The position numbers and the translations under genes were made by a program. From positions 43,700,501-43,764,500 of the forward strand of contig JAMJFZ010000107.1 in the NCBI GenBank assembly GCA_026225945.1: DNA of 64,000 bases, in the 5' to 3' direction. Shown here piece after piece: positions 43,764-54,300 of this stretch. The DNA is from Cricetomys ansorgei. Lineage: Eukaryota; Chordata; Mammalia; Rodentia; Nesomyidae. Under the pieces are notes generated by a model. The model saw nothing but the letters and a program-made list of their open reading frames with translations, did not search any database and was not told where the DNA came from. Each line of letters opens with the position of its first letter. The first letter of the stretch is position 1.

Positions 43764-44574
43764 GAATACATAAAGTCAGAGAACTCCAATGTCCTTGTAT
43801 TAAGCCAAGACACTAGATCTAAAAAACTAAGGGTATGATGAATTGAAGGCAGAGCTAACACACTGTCTAGGTGAGCTGATGATAATATCATGACTCTTGG
43901 GCAAATATCTAATCTTGGGGTTTTGCTGAATATTTTTTTTCTACTAACATCTTAATTATGCCTGAAATAGAACAAAATAGTCAAGGTTCTGTTAATACTT
44001 CTGCTTGCATGATATCCAATGAGATTCCCTTATATGTTAAGCCATTGACATATTAATTAAGATTTATCTTCTAAATAAAGCAATCAAGTGAAATGATATT
44101 TAAGGCGATCATACCTCATTGATTGATCATAGAAGACTGGGTGAAAAAACAGTAATTTCTTGGTGTTTCGAAGGCAGTATTTCTTGGAGAGAGTTAATGG
44201 CAAAATAAACATAAAAAGACTAAAAGATCAAAAGATTAAATTATGGCAGCACACTGCATGTTAGTTTTATGATTTTGTCTTTATCCATGGGCAAAGAACA
44301 AAGATGTAGTGGAAATAAAATGGAGTGTGGTGTGAGAAAAGAAGTATTAGGTCAGCATGGGGTGATGTCCAAGTCTTCAGGAAAAAGCAAAGAGAATGTT
44401 CTTTGGATGCTCTGAGTTTCAGTGTAGACTAAAGTGCTGTGAAATTCAACAAAAGTGTATTGAGCATAAATCTAAAAGTCATTATGCCTGTACAACTGTA
44501 CAACATTTTGCATGATATATTTAAAGGTAATATCCTGAGCCACTCTTTGTTTGCCTAAGGGATGTTTAATTGAG

Positions 44575-44575
<1 letters not shown>
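43764..44575. other. unique AT-rich noncoding sequence
   Basis: No identifiable gene or repeat. Confidence 0.5.

Positions 44576-44621
<46 letters not shown>
44576..44621. repeat. (CA)n microsatellite
   Basis: Pure CA array of about 46 bases. It is translated as His-Thr repeats in the overlapping + frame 44551-44985. Confidence 0.97.
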
Positions 44622-44623
<2 letters not shown>

Positions 44624-44990
44624 TGTTCTGCTTTGGTTCTGGAAGGAATTTGCTTTTGCTCCTACTTCAATTGAGAAGATGCTTTTACAGCCAAGAGAGC
44701 CTCCAGACACCTGCAGTCCCTTTCACTAACAGTGTGCTGAGACAATGTGTAATACAGGGCTGTCTTCTCTGTACCAAAGGAGACAGGAAGCAGAGCTGGC
44801 TCTCACACAAGATGCTCTTGTTGTTAGAAAGAGATGGTATAATGTTGCACAACCAATCCCAGGTCCCACAAGCAGTGGGGCAGATGCAAGCAGCAACTGA
44901 TCCCATGATGAGATCTTTTGGGACACACCAACAGCAGTCGAAGCTCAACCAAACAGAAGCTGTCTATTGGATGACTAAGGGTTAACAGTG
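44622..44990 (+). other. open tract on both strands, function unknown
   Basis: After the CA array the + frame stays open for about 120 codons to 44985, and the minus strand is open across 44685-44948. The + product is Gln-rich near its end ('THQQQSKLNQTE'). No domain is recognised. It could be a fragment of an old retroelement or pseudogene. Confidence 0.2.
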
Positions 44991-45697
44991 GCCCTCTGAT
45001 GAGAAAAAAAAAATGGTGGTTGTTCTCAGGTCCTGTTCCATCTCACTTCTGTAGTGAAGTGTGCACAGAGATGTTGAATCTCTTTTATTTCAAAGTGGAG
45101 ATTCAATCACTATTGATAATCTTTTTCTATTTTTTTTTCGAAACACTGAGTTTTAGATCTACTTAAAAAAACAAAAACAAAAACAAAAACAAATCAACTA
45201 TATCCTCAGGAATTCCCAGAGCCAAACTCATCTAGCTGAGCCAGAGATTGACATTTAGGGTTAGAAATGTGGGATAAAGAACCTTTACTAACAAATTCTA
45301 TCTCAGTTAGTAGATTTGCTCTTGTTTGAACTCAGTACTATGTAAGAGTCTAATAGTAACTCATCGTGAAGGGTTAGCATCGTGTCTATAACTGTGGGAC
45401 TCCACTTACTCAATCATCATCCAACAAACGGCTTTATACAGGACAGTTAGGAGGTCTGTAACTATAAAAGGTAGTTAGATGCCGTCCTGATTTAGATAAA
45501 GATAGACAGGGCTTGTAGAGTTGATGGATAAACAAATGCTCATACTTCGAAGTAAGAGAATAAATTAGTTAGATCCTAATTTTAAAATTATAATAGAGCT
45601 ACCCATCATGCCATCATGTTTAGGGACCCTAGCAAATAACGAAAATATGTAGAGCAATAGGAATTTAAGTTTTTGGCAAATTCAAGACCAGATTCTT
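44991..45697. other. unique noncoding sequence
   Basis: Contains a short (AAAAAC)n run at 45165-45193. No gene seen. Confidence 0.5.
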
Positions 45698-45910
45698 TTA
45701 AAAAAGATTTATTTTTATTTCTATGTGGTGTTGATGGTGGTGGTGATGGTACGTGTGTAACAAATGTATGTGGGTACTCTCTGAGGCTAGAAAAGGGTGT
45801 CAGATCCTCTGGAGCTATCGTAACTGGCAGTTAATAAGCTGATGTGGGTGGTGGGAACATAACTCCTGCTCCCTGGATGAGCAGAAAGTGCTGAGTTGCC
45901 TCTCCAGCCT
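45698..45910 (-). mobile_element. B3 SINE, antisense
   Basis: T-rich left end, 'ctagaaaagggtgtcagatc', 'ctctggagctatcgtaactg', 'gctgatgtgggtggtgggaa' and 'gctgagttgcctctccagcc' region mark an antisense B3. Confidence 0.85.
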
Positions 45911-46284
45911 TAAGACCAGCTTGTTATCTGAGCCAATTCAAGATGGATTTATATGGAGGTCTACAATCTCTGGAAGTCTCACTTGAAAATGATTCAAAAC
46001 ATAAAATGATCAGGGCTGTGAAGCTGCTGAGGTGATTACCTCTGAAGTGGCAGGAGTCTTATCAGGCAATAACTTGAAGTGATTTAGGGAGAAACCAGGA
46101 GATGATGACAATGGGTCACGTGTCAAGGTAATAATAAAAGAAGAACTGCAAAAGACAATAAAGGCAGTTCTATCATAATAAGTGTGAATTATAGAGCCAA
46201 AATTGTTCTATTTGGAATTGAAGGACTAAATGTACTAGAAGGCAGAAACTGCCTGGAAATTACCACAATGCTCTGTATGCATCG
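45911..46284. other. unclassified sequence
   Basis: No recognisable content. Confidence 0.5.
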
Positions 46285-46314
46285 AGTGTGTGAGTGTGTG
46301 TGTGTGTGTGTGTG

Positions 46315-46355
<41 letters not shown>

Positions 46356-46372
46356 GAGAGTGAGAGAGAGAG
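46285..46372. repeat. compound (GT)n-(GA)n microsatellite
   Basis: GT array at 46285-46315 passing into a GA array at 46317-46372, a compound repeat. Confidence 0.97.
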
Positions 46373-46892
46373 CACAAACATTTCATACCTAGAAAGTAAT
46401 TCAGCGTAATCAAGGTATCAATGCTTATCTTATGTTTTAATCATTTCTTCAAGGTAAATATATCACTAGCATATATATGTAAATGTTTATTTTATATATA
46501 TTTATCAAAGAATTACATTGTATCCTCACAAATATATAGAAAAACTGTGTGCCCATTAGAAGAGTCTGTGAAAGCATCTACTCTAGTAACTCAATGTAAG
46601 AACCACATTTATTCCAGACAGCAAGGATAACCCAAAAGGCAGTACAGCGGTGAAGTTGAGGGTGAAACCTTTCCTGCCATCTGTCTTGACGAGGTGAAGC
46701 CTGCCTTCACCCTTCATCAAACATTTAAAATCTCAAACATAAAACAAAGTAGGCAAGTTGGGGTTACTTAATCATTTTCTTAGAGAAATCACCCTAGAAT
46801 TTCCTTAATAAGGCAAAATTATTCCATTTTAATGTTTAATACATAACTGTATATTATAACTATAACGTTTAATACATAATTATATATATATA
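46373..46892. other. unique AT-rich noncoding sequence
   Basis: Two copies of 'gtttaatacataa' occur just before the foldback (about 46834 and 46867). Confidence 0.5.
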
Positions 46893-46972
46893 GTTTGGAA
46901 AAGATCGTATAGGACTGTATGTATTCTAAACATATACTAAACATATACAGTCCTATATGATCTTTTCCAAAC
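46893..46972 (+). other. 80-base foldback: 28-bp stem, 24-base loop
   Basis: Left arm 46893-46920 ('gtttggaaaagatc' then 'gtataggactgtat') and right arm 46945-46972 ('atacagtcctatat' then 'gatcttttccaaac') are reverse complements except at 46907/46958. There the + strand RNA would have a G-U pair, so the stem is fully paired in + strand RNA. The loop is 46921-46944. The size is in the range of a microRNA precursor or a tiny foldback element. Confidence 0.85.
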
Positions 46973-47057
46973 CAGATTTTCCTTTCTTTTGCCTTACCCA
47001 AATTGTTGAAGAAAATAAAGAGAAAATTTTTATTTGTTTTGTTTTATTTCAGTTCCT
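46973..47057. other. AT-rich spacer
   Basis: No features besides T/A-rich sequence. Confidence 0.5.
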
Positions 47058-47202
47058 TAAAACAAAACAAAACAAAACATAAACAGGGTCTCTTGTGGCC
47101 CAGAATGGTCTCAGATGCATCACTTCCTCAATAATGATCTTGAACTTCTGACCCTTCTGCCTCCAGGTGCTGGGATCATAGGTGTGCACGAACATATCTG
47201 AC
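47058..47202 (-). mobile_element. old B1-family SINE, antisense
   Basis: AAAAC-rich run 47058-47079, then 'acagggtctcttgtggccca', 'gatcttgaacttctgaccct' and 'ggtgctgggatcataggtgt' identify a diverged antisense B1-like element. Confidence 0.75.
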
Positions 47203-47978
47203 CTGAGAAAAGGTCATAATAAACTTTGCCCTAAATGTTTATGAAATGCCAAGGGGCTATTAAGAAAGATCATATATATGTTTATTTATATATATGATAT
47301 ACAGCCCAATTACTCACATCTATAAAACTTTTAATAGAGTCTGACAATGTTATTTATCTGATTTGTATTACAGACATAAATTTATATATTCTAAATAACT
47401 CTTATGAAGATAAAGTTGAAGTAATTACTAGTATTTTAAATAATGAATTACAAGTTCCTTAGCAATGACAGTGGTGGGCCTGTTTGCTGACAATATGTAC
47501 GAAGGCAAGCACTGAGACAAGCAGAACAGGAAGATAAAGTTTAGTCACCCAGAGAATTTATGTAATAGAATTATTTGAAACATGGGTTTTGTGGTTAAAG
47601 TCAACCTATTATAGTCTTCCTATTTAAGTACATGAATAATAAATAAATATGAATCAATAAAATTGAAGTAGTAACCTCTTAGTAAAAAGACAAAGCATAA
47701 GACAGGCCCGTCGTAAAAATAGCTGCTATGTAAAGATTATCTATAAATCAGAATTGTTACATAAGTGTTTCTTTCCCTTCCTGTGAGTTATACAGGAAAG
47801 ATCATTTTAAAAACATGTTAATATACTTCTATCCACTCCTTAAAATCTGAGTTAAGAATTTTTAGTGATATCCTACCAGAGAAAATATCTTTTTCAAAGA
47901 CTAGTTATTGCTCCTCGCCTCCTCCTCTACCTCCTCATTCTCCTCATTCCCTCCTTCCTTCCTTCTTCCTTCCTCTTC
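47203..47978. other. unique AT-rich noncoding sequence
   Basis: Ends in a pyrimidine-rich run (47912-47978). No gene. Confidence 0.5.
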
Positions 47979-48080
47979 TTCTGATACAGTCTCACTATGT
48001 AGACCAGGCTGGCCTGGAACTTGTAACCCATTTGCCTCAGTTTGCTGAGTGCTGGGCTTATAGGCATGAACTACTACCAA
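47979..48080 (-). mobile_element. B1-family SINE fragment, antisense
   Basis: 'gatacagtctcactatgtag', 'accaggctggcctggaactt' and 'gagtgctgggcttataggca' identify an antisense B1 fragment with a pyrimidine tail on the left. Confidence 0.85.
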
Positions 48081-48484
48081 AATTCTTATTTTTCAAAATT
48101 CAGCTTCTAAGTCTTATTTTGAATTTCTGAAAGAGAAAATGACAAAATTTAAACTCTATATAATTTCTGGCATATTTTATAAATAAGAGTTAATTATAAT
48201 ACCGGGGGCCACAGGGTCTAAAGAAGTTATTGAAGACTATACGAAAATGCAATCTTTGGGATGGTTTTGACTCTGACTTTGAAGTTCCAAAAGTAATGAT
48301 TTGCTAAATTAGTGAATCCATTTGCTCATCTATTGCCCTTGTCCATCTATTACCATTTTCAAATTTGTTGGCTCTCTTCTTGGGAAGACCAAGTTCAATG
48401 ACTAGTCCTGAGAGGTGATAGGAGTTATGTGGGGGGAACTCTGAAGCATCCAGGGATAAACTAAAGATAGGAACAATGGCAGGA
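48081..48484. other. unique noncoding sequence
   Basis: No gene. A long minus-strand frame (48304-48903) spans this and the next feature only because of the repeat. Confidence 0.5.
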
Positions 48485-48488
48485 AGAG

Positions 48489-48567
<79 letters not shown>

Positions 48568-48609
48568 CAGAAAGGAAGGAAGGAAGGAAGGAAGGAAGGA
48601 AGGAAGAAA

Positions 48610-48674
<65 letters not shown>

Positions 48675-48768
48675 AGGAAACAAAGAAAGAAAGAAAGAAA
48701 GAAGGGAGGGAGGGAGGGAGGGAGGGAGGGAGGGAGGAAGGAAGACAAGGAGAGAGAGAGAGAGGAGA
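48485..48768. repeat. 284-bp polypurine tract: (GAAA)n, (GGAA)n, (GGGA)n
   Basis: GAAA units at about 48485-48572, GGAA at 48573-48606, GAAA again to about 48700 with a few interruptions, then GGGA at 48702-48735 and GA to 48768. Almost pure purine on +. It generates long Phe/Leu/Ser and Lys/Glu/Arg frames of no coding value. Just upstream of a B3-like SINE. Confidence 0.98.
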
Positions 48769-48779
48769 AAGGGAACATT

Positions 48780-48930
48780 GGGCTAGAGAGATAGTGAGTG
48801 CAGAGTTAGCAGCACCTACTTTAGGGAATACAACACCCTCTTCTGGTCTCCACAGGCACATGTGTGTGTGAACACATAAGTACACACACACAGAGATACA
48901 CATAAATAAAAGTAAAATCTTTATTAAAAA
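48780..48930 (+). mobile_element. B3/B2-class SINE
   Basis: 'gggctagagagatagtgagt', 'acaccctcttctggtctcca', 'caggcacatgtgtgtgtgaa' and 'aagtaaaatctttattaaaa' indicate a tRNA-headed B3-like SINE, shortened internally. Confidence 0.8.
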
Positions 48931-49124
48931 GCATGCACGTATTCAACCCCAGACACTTGCTGCATTGTCCTAAGGTTGCCCTTACTGACTTTATATGCAT
49001 TTCAATTCTCTGCTGTTGAGAGCAAATAGTTTAGTTGCTCAGGGTTCCTGAGGTATTCCCAGCTGTGATATTCTTTCTATGGCAAAATGATGCAAAGCTC
49101 CTTTCTAAAGTCATTGTGGCTGAA
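48931..49124. other. unclassified sequence
   Basis: No recognisable content. Confidence 0.5.
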
Positions 49125-49315
49125 TTAAAATCTGCCTTTGGCATCTGCTAGTTGTATGCCTTTACAGAAATTATGTAATTTCTCTAAGTCTCCAGTTGTT
49201 CATTTGTGAATAACAATAGTCCCCATTCCTTGGAGAACTAAACCCATTGAATGCTCTCAGTGAGACATCTGCCTGGAACATTTTGTATATAAGACAAATG
49301 TCAGCCACTGTGTTA
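49125..49315 (+). mobile_element. MIR SINE relic
   Basis: 'ttggcatctgctagttgtat', 'ttacagaaattatgtaattt', 'ctctaagtctccagttgttc', 'gtgaataacaatagtcccca' and the end 'acaaatgtcagccactgtg' track the MIR consensus from core to 3' end. Confidence 0.75.
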
Positions 49316-49690
49316 CCACTAAAGAGCTAAAGGAACTAAATGTACACAGCTTATTTTTTGTAGTGATTTTTTTGAGAACTATGAAATAGGAATGATACTA
49401 ACCTATGATAGGTTAGTATATGTAGGAGGTTCTGTAATTCCTGTTGCCATGATGGTCCAAATTTATTTCCTGCTCACTTTCAGCTGGAAACATAAAAGTT
49501 ACCCTTGCTCATCTGGGACAATACTGTGGAGAAGGCCAAGTTTCAGGTCAGTGCACACCTTTAATAAAGTTCCTTTACTCCTCAAGAGTAGCTACCCCTA
49601 CATAAGCTGCCAGTCTTCTCTCGCCATTGGTCCAGCACAGTTTTAGAAAAGCATGAATAGAAGAACTGTAGAGGAACATTTAATCTTTTA
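49316..49690. other. unclassified sequence
   Basis: An 84-codon + frame at 49392-49646 has no recognisable domain. Confidence 0.5.
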
Positions 49691-51195
49691 ATCTAGCTGC
49701 ATGGCTGCTCTAGCAAAAGATCACATTGAAAGGCCTGTGTGATCCAGCTGGAATGCAGAAAGAATTGTGTCCGCTATGCTAATGTTAGGTGAAAGGGATT
49801 TCTGTGGTTAAGGTAACATAGTACATGCCTTTAATCCCAACTCAGAAGAGAGAAGCAGGGAGTAGAAGCAGAATGTGGAAGCAGAGACAGGAAGCAAAAC
49901 TCAGAAAGAGATGAAATTAGACAAGAAGCAGTGAAAGCTCAAATAGTAGAAGCAGAGTGGAAACAGACAGCAGAGCTCAGAGAGAGAAGCAAGGTAGAAG
50001 CAGAGGAGGAAGAAGACAAGAAGCAGAGCAGAGAGAGAATTCAGTCAGGCAGCTTGAGTGCAGTCAGCTCACAAACAAACAGTTCAGAAAGAGAAGCCGA
50101 GAAGAGCAGTGACAATCCAGAATAAGCAGAGTGTAGAGGAGTAGGCCTATGTGAAGGCTAGGGTTTACATTCCAGGGGCGCATTCAGAGGCCTGTGGTCT
50201 GGATGGAATGTAGACACACCTTTAATCCAGTATTCAGAAGGCAGTGGTGGTCCACGCCTTTAATCCTTAGGAAAAAACAGTGGAAGCAGACATAGGAAGC
50301 AGAACTTAGAAGGAGTCAATGTCATACATGAAGTGATGTCTGAGATGAGTCAGAGTGAATGGCAGACAAAGAGACTAATCCGAGGAAGAGTTAGCAGAGT
50401 AAGGACATGCTCAACTCGCAAGAGAAGAGGTGGATTTTCAGCTCAGAAAAAGAGAGTTATATAGGAGTTACAGTCATTCAGTTAACAGAGTCAGTTAAGA
50501 AAAGTTAGAGTCAGTTGAAGCAGTCAGTTAGAGGCAGGATGGAGAAGTGAGAGCTCAGAGAGAGACACACAGACACAGCAGAGCGGAGAGCTTAGCAGAA
50601 GCCTAGAACAGAGAGTGAGTTGATCCGAAGAATAAGAGTTCAGAAGGAAGCTAGTCAGGGAGGCTCAGTTAGCAGTAAGCATGGAGGCTTAAATGTTTTA
50701 GATTGTATGGAGGCCAAAAAGCTCCAGGACTAGGACCAGTGATTTAATTAGACAAAAGAATAAATGGTTTTCAACCTGAAATAATGTCTACAGCAAAGAG
50801 AAAGCAGAGAGTCAAAAGCAGATGTTTTACAATTTACAGTTCAGAGTTCAGAAGACAGCTAGTCAGAGTGAGCTCAGTCAGTAGTAAGTCTTGGAGGCTG
50901 AAACGTTCTAGATTTAGGTTTGAAGATTAGATTGTATGGAGACTGAAGCCTTCTAGGTTTAACATTAGGCTTAAGGTTAGATTGTATGCACAATATGTTT
51001 TTCTCTAGCTAGAGGATCAAGAGACAGAGGTTTCTCTCAGCCCTGTAACCTGACTAGTAAATTCAGATAAAGCCGCAAAGACAAAGCTTTACAGAGAGGA
51101 ACAAAAATATATTAGATATTTTAAGAAGGGTGAAACCCTCTAGACCAGGATCAGAGACTGAATTACCAAAGAATAAACTGTCTTCTGCCATAAAC
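49691..51195 (+). repeat. AG-rich modular repeat of unknown family
   Basis: Two related modules can be seen: 49727 onward ('ggcctgtgtgatccagctgg', 'atgcctttaatcccaactca', 'gtggaagcagagacaggaag') and 50187 onward ('ggcctgtggtctggatggaa', 'cacgcctttaatccttagga', 'gtggaagcagacataggaag'). A second duplicated pair follows: 50651-50770 ('ctagtcagggaggctcagtt', 'tagattgtatggaggc', 'caaaagaataaatgg') and 50858-51180 ('ctagtcagagtgagctcagt', 'tagattgtatggagactg', 'ccaaagaataaactg'). AATAAA-containing words recur at the module ends. It could be an unrecognised LTR or a satellite-like rodent repeat. Confidence 0.6.
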
Positions 51196-51859
51196 CCATG
51201 AGAATATATGTGCTTTTCATGCTAAATTTAATAGTGACTGTTAATTCATGAAACCAAATAATGCTACCATGTTCTGCATTGGCAGTGATGCAGATCTGGA
51301 TTTTCCTTATAGCTTCTCATAATTCCACCATACCCCTGAAACTGATAAAGCTAGCTCTGCTTATAAAGGAATTAGGTCTGAGGGGATCATTCCATGGATG
51401 GTTGTAAGAGTAATAAAGTCACGAGGGCATGTAGAGGACAAGCAGATAATTACAATGCTGTACTTTCAATATCTCATTTGATGTAAAAAATAAATAAATA
51501 AATAAATAAAACAATGAAAAACTGCTGACTTGTATGATTTTTGCCTCCCAGATAACTTCTAGAAAGCATATTCCCTTGATCATAATATCATTATTTTTTT
51601 AATCTAAAAAATACCACACATTCATTTAAAACTACTTGAAAATGGGAATTTTATTTACTTGAGAACTGTGGCCTCTTACTGTGGCCTCAATTTTCTAAAT
51701 TTAATCTTTGTGCATTGTAGTCTTATTAAATTAAAGTGAACACCATTTCTGAAAGGAAAAGGCCAGTCTAAATGTCTACTGTCTCCAGTATAACAGCAGC
51801 AGGATCCCAGTATATGTGCAGGAAGCTTTGACACTGGACTTGGAGCATACATCTTTGTG
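51196..51859. other. unique AT-rich noncoding sequence
   Basis: Includes an (AAAT)n run at 51486-51511. Confidence 0.5.
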
Positions 51860-52204
51860 CTAAGACATGAGGAAGAGGTTGCGTAAGTTTACTGAAGTGT
51901 GTCCCGTCCCAGTCCAGCGATTCCGGATGGACCAAAGAGCTGGGAAAAGAGTCTTATGTGATGACAGTGGCTTCATATTTAGAGTTGGGACTGTAGAGAG
52001 ACTCTGCCTTACATGATTCTCTACCTGCATATAATGACCCTGAAACAGTGAGGAATAAAAATCTTTCCTCCATCTTGGTAGTTTGCTGCAGCTGCTGACT
52101 TTGGTGTTGTCTGCTGCACAATCAGCAAAAGAAACATCAAGTGTTGAGTGAGGTGACTTCAGATCTGTCCTTGGTACTGTGAAGTGAATTTCAAGTGTCA
52201 GCAA
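51860..52204 (-). other. 114-codon open frame, function unknown
   Basis: ATG-initiated minus-strand frame outside recognised repeats. Motif-free, Ser/Thr-rich with basic patches ('KLPRWRKDFYSSLFQ'). A polypyrimidine-poor acceptor candidate ('aattcacttcacag') precedes its middle. No parent gene recognised. Chance frame, old pseudogene or noncoding exon are all possible. Confidence 0.15.
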
Positions 52205-52708
52205 CCAAGAAGGAAAGAAAGTACAAACATAATAAGTTTTTTCTAAAGCATGTAAGCAAAGTTCAGGTCTTCAATAGAAACTCAACCAAATAAAAAGCAT
52301 AGCTATTTCCAAAAGATAAAGGCATTTCTAGAGCATGATGGGTACCTTAAAATAGACTACATCTTCCCGGCGGACTAGCTGACCCAAATCTGGGGGATTC
52401 AAACTCATGGTGAACTAAGAAGTAAACTCAAGGAGTCTATAATATAGTATTTAAGATGAGGTTGTTTTCAGTGTTATTTATACATCTATATAAGCATACA
52501 TACAAGGATAAGTACAAATACATACATATTTTAAATGTGAGGAGAGCTCTTTAAATATACTGGTTATTTTATAGCAGTGTTTTTTTTTACTTAAGAAGTA
52601 CTGAAAATTGTATTATATTTGTGCAAAGGCCAGCTACATGTTTTTACTGTGCAAAATGCTTTTAATACAAAAATACTAAAGTCTAGAACAAGAGAATATT
52701 CTATTCTT
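52205..52708. other. unique AT-rich noncoding sequence
   Basis: No identifiable features. Confidence 0.5.
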
Positions 52709-52885
52709 TAAATAAATTTACTTATTTGTTTTATGTGTAGAGGTATTTTGACAGCATAAATGTTTGTGTATCATATATGTGAGTTACAGAAGGTTTTTGA
52801 GCCACTATGTAGATGCTGAGAATCAAACCCAGGTCATCTGGAAGTTAGGCCAGTATTCCTAACCCTTAAGCTATCTCATAAGCCC
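52709..52885 (-). mobile_element. old B3 SINE, antisense
   Basis: 'ttatgtgtagaggtattttg', 'gaggttttt'-like region, 'atcaaacccaggtcatctgg' and 'ttaagctatctcataagccc' fit a diverged antisense B3. Confidence 0.75.
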
Positions 52886-53859
52886 TAGAATATTCTGTTC
52901 TTGATACTATAGGAAGGCTTTTCTGAAGTGTAAATACATACTTGTTAAATTCATCAATACTTGAATTTGAATTAGGTCTTAATTATCCCTTCTTTGTATG
53001 AATATACTAATGGTGACCTTATATAACTTTCCAAGTTAAAGGCCCTACAAGACAAATAGACTAACTAGTTAGGGTATTTCAACCAAAAATGAATGCTGTT
53101 TGCTGTCACAAGAACTCCACCACCTCTTCTGAGCTCCACAGAAAGGTTTGGAATTTATGGTTCTTTCCCATTTTCAGGTCTGACCTACTGTAAGGCTATT
53201 TGCACTATTGTAAATAATTGCAGAAAACCACACTGTCCTCACCAATGCACTTTCACTAAGCTAAAAGCAGGGGAAACCACATTTCAAAGTCATTCTAGAA
53301 GAAAGCTAAGGAGAATAATTGAAGATAGTCCTCTCAAGGTCAGCAAGGGATGTGGATGATGGAGTCAAATCCTGGTCCCTGAACTAGACAGGTGTATCAT
53401 GGAGTGTGGGCATTGGCCTCAGCAAACACCGTGGTGGCAGTCGGCACTACAGGTAGAAGGGAGCACCCACCTTGGATTATGTGGAGCGCTCGCACACAGA
53501 ACCACAGCCCGCATCAGCCATGTAGAGGCTGAAAATGACTACCACTTATTTACAAATAAAGAGTTTTTTCATATATCGCTAGATTTAATATGCCTCTGTT
53601 TACAAAAGTAGGATGTTTTTATTATTTATTTATCAAAATTTAATTGCATGAACACTTTTCAGACTTGAAGAGTTAATGAGATCATTTAGATGTTTGGATT
53701 CAAACAAAAAAAACTATTCAATCATTTTTAATAGAAATATTTTGACATGAACTGAATATCTATTGAAGTTACTTGTAAGACCTTCCTTCATAAAGCAAGG
53801 CTTAAGAAAAATACTTAATGTTCTACAAAGAAAAAACTATTAACAAATAGTGAATAGTA
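52886..53859. other. unique noncoding sequence
   Basis: Open frames at 53093-53359 and 53399-53611 (+) have no recognisable domain. 53395-53530 is a small CpG-retaining stretch ('gtggagcgctcgcacac'). Confidence 0.45.
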
Positions 53860-54300
53860 TTCTATGAAAATAAAAGTCTTGTATACATACAAAATGGACT
53901 ACCAATCAGCTCTAAAAATGGAGTTAATTTTTTGAAAGAAAATTGATATGCTTAGGATATATAATACTGAAATATAATATTGAATATAATATGGAATGAG
54001 GTCACAGATTCTCTCAGAAACGGAAAAAACTATGTGTTATCTCACATGTGCAGAATCTAGCCAATAATACAGATAAATATGTAGGCAAATGTACATGTGG
54101 TATAATATAAGAGGAAGAAAATATAACATGAAAGGCTGGACATTAGGTGGCAAGGAAGGACTGAATACAGGTAATGGAGACAAAGCTCTGAGAGAGGGCA
54201 TACAGTTAGTTGTTTCTCTACTCCTAATTCTGTTATGGATATTTTGTTTCTGGTGGTGGATAAGTACAGAAATACATTTTGTATAGAAAGTATAAAATTT
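53860..54300 (+). mobile_element. rodent L1 3' end fragment
   Basis: 'catacaaaatggactaccaa', 'aatatggaatgaggtcacag' and 'tctcacatgtgcagaatcta' are diverged landmarks of the L1 ORF2 end and 3' UTR start. Confidence 0.65.

Noticed and set aside
44551..44640. His-Thr repeat at the start of the 44.5-kb frame as a protein motif
   Set aside because: It is the translation of a pure (CA)n array.
48304..48903. 199-codon minus-strand open frame, the longest in the window
   Set aside because: Most of it is the translation of a GAAA/GGAA purine tract (Phe/Leu/Ser periodicity). No domain or conserved composition is present outside the repeat.
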